Assembly (NCBI RefSeq): GCF_000812685.1
Contig: NZ_JWIF01000072.1
Span: 1 to 64,000, forward strand
Direction: 5' to 3'
DNA from: Halocynthiibacter namhaensis
Lineage (GTDB): Bacteria; Pseudomonadota; Alphaproteobacteria; Rhodobacterales; Rhodobacteraceae
DNA: 64,000 bases
Positions 63,076 to 64,000 of this stretch are shown one piece after another. The position numbers and the translations under genes are program-made. The notes below the pieces were generated by a model, which was given only the letters and a program-made list of their open reading frames with translations, was not told the DNA's origin and did no database searches. Position 1 is the stretch's first letter. Each line of letters starts with the position of its first letter.

Positions 63076-64000
63076 TTGCAACGGCTTGCTTGATACTTTT
63101 AATCGCATTGGAAGCGGGCGCACGAAGTTTCGAAGCTTACACAATGCGCTCAAGCGCAATTTCAACAGTGCGCTCAAGCGATCACCACCACTTAAACGGA
63201 TATATCTGTCGCGTTGTGGCATTTTGCAGCGCCGTGATTTCAATTGTCTTAACCAACCTGACGGGAGCACCTGCCTGGATCCCCGGCCTCATCGCCGCCA
63301 CTTTCGCCATCGTTCGATGCATGCTCATGTTGTTGGATAAGCGTAGGGCGCAAGACAGTCGAAAAATTCGCCTTCAACACGTCTTAAACACACCAGCATT
63401 TCAACTGGCTCCCATTGCCTTTTTCTTTTCCGCACCCGACCTCAAAACACCCGACCACATCACCATATGGGCAGACGAAATGGATCTCATCGGTGTGCCG
63501 TGGATTGCGGTGGTTTCTGAACAACACCATTTGAACGCGCTGCGCAAGATCACCAAAATTCGCGCGGCTTTACTAAGCGATGTAACCGACGCGCCAATCT
63601 TAAAATCACCAAATCGCAAGCTGATATTCTACGCAAACAATGGTCAAAAAAATCGTCGGATCATCAATTCCCTACCCCAGTTGTTACACATTCAACTTCT
63701 GCATGGCGACAGTGACAAACCCCCGTCCTATTCCCCAATGACGAAAAACTACGACTTTGTGTTCGTTGCCGGGCAAATGGCGATCGACCGCTATGCACGC
63801 AATCACTGCTATATCCCAAATGAACGTTTCCGCGTTGTCGGGCGGCCACAAATTCGTGCCATCAAACATGCGCAAGGCACCCCTCGCAAAGATACAAAAA
63901 ATATCGTGTATATGCCAACTTGGCGCGGCTTCACACCGGACGCACAGTTCTCGTCGTTAGACCGTTCAGCAGAAGTTATTAAACATGTTTTGGCAGCCGA
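63069..64000 (+). CDS. CDP-glycerol phosphotransferase-like membrane protein, truncated by the window edge
   Basis: The frame starts at the ATG at 63069 (overlapping the previous stop) and is open to the right edge, so at least 310 codons. The N-terminus has three transmembrane segments (MLIATACLILLIALEAGA first). Then comes the transferase domain: LLHGDSDKPPSYS, YDFVFVAGQMAIDRYARNHC, VVGRPQIRAIKHA and NIVYMPTWRGFTPD, the classic HGxxxK, GRPR-like and YxPTWR motifs of the CDP-glycerol glycerophosphotransferase family. It is the second clear member of that family here and supports a polyol-phosphate polymer. The rest lies to the right of this window. Confidence 0.85.
   Translation, partial: MLIATACLILLIALEAGARSFEAYTMRSSAISTVRSSDHHHLNGYICRVVAFCSAVISIVLTNLTGAPAWIPGLIAATFAIVRCMLMLLDKRRAQDSRKIRLQHVLNTPAFQLAPIAFFFSAPDLKTPDHITIWADEMDLIGVPWIAVVSEQHHLNALRKITKIRAALLSDVTDAPILKSPNRKLIFYANNGQKNRRIINSLPQLLHIQLLHGDSDKPPSYSPMTKNYDFVFVAGQMAIDRYARNHCYIPNERFRVVGRPQIRAIKHAQGTPRKDTKNIVYMPTWRGFTPDAQFSSLDRSAEVIKHVLAA

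Noticed and set aside
63086-63340. Plus-strand 84-codon frame MLDTFNRIGSG
   Set aside because: It overlaps the start of the transferase gene from 63069 in another frame. The latter has conserved motifs and is open to the window edge.

Overview
The window looks like a chromosomal segment of a marine alphaproteobacterium of the Roseobacter group (Rhodobacteraceae). The evidence is protein-level resemblance, many osmolyte and amino-acid uptake and catabolism genes, RTX and Hint type I secretion substrates, and DUF3726 and DUF1636 proteins. The genome appears to be decaying and rich in mobile DNA. Besides intact operons I find an IS3 element, a complete Tn3-family transposon with a perfect 5-bp target duplication, a deletion fusing an RTX gene to the tail of narG, and about eight single-base frameshifts in otherwise conserved genes. 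Such plasticity recalls IS-rich polar genera such as Octadecabacter, but the genus is only a guess.

Layout. 1-877: IS3-family element (minus), cut by the window edge. 883-6788: RTX remnant joined to the last 140 codons of narG, then narH (frameshifted, one Fe-S cysteine lost), narJ, narI, a frameshifted parvulin gene and a DUF2478 gene, which together are a dead respiratory nitrate reductase operon. 6855-16173 (minus): quaternary-amine module with a BCCT transporter, a dimethylglycine/sarcosine dehydrogenase-like flavoprotein, a GATase1-AraC regulator, an aldehyde dehydrogenase, a Rieske oxygenase and a LysR regulator. 16256-17479: DNA cytosine methyltransferase with an N-terminal HTH. 17595-23413: a LysR gene split by a 4,884-bp Tn3-family transposon (tnpA, an ORF-3-like gene, res, tnpR and an unknown passenger). 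23450-24599: broken M29/NicX-like gene.

24596-30170: polar amino-acid ABC transporter diverging from a membrane desaturase/hydroxylase, a Rieske ferredoxin and a HutC-type GntR regulator, with a perfect 16-bp operator palindrome. 30176-33178: 2OG-Fe(II) oxygenase, XRE-cupin regulator and MATE exporter behind a 16+16-bp operator. 33189-35268: CMD-family protein, creatininase-family protein and a GST. 35333-44810: second amino-acid ABC transporter, Lrp regulator, aldehyde dehydrogenase, class III aminotransferase, two M20 amidohydrolases and a frameshifted diaminopropionate ammonia-lyase. This is probably uptake and breakdown of an acylated amino or diamino compound.

44965-48463: cobalamin riboswitch controlling a DUF1636 gene and a BtuDFC-type B12 transporter. 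48523-51367: two frameshifted exported-protein genes (RTX lipase-like and Hint). 51610-57550 (minus): six-gene operon with an aldehyde dehydrogenase, an M19 dipeptidase, two unknown proteins, DUF3726 and an Ldh_2 oxidoreductase, controlled by a divergent LysR gene. 58765-64000: IspD-like cytidylyltransferase, SDR reductase and three large proteins, two of them recognisable CDP-polyol phosphotransferase-like. This looks like a teichoic-acid-like surface polymer locus, unusual for this group, and it continues past the right edge.

No rRNA, tRNA or CRISPR was seen. No stretch above 300 bases lacks a feature except around the cobalamin riboswitch (44811-45198). There the first ~150 bases are the promoter region between divergent genes and the rest is the riboswitch and its expression platform.
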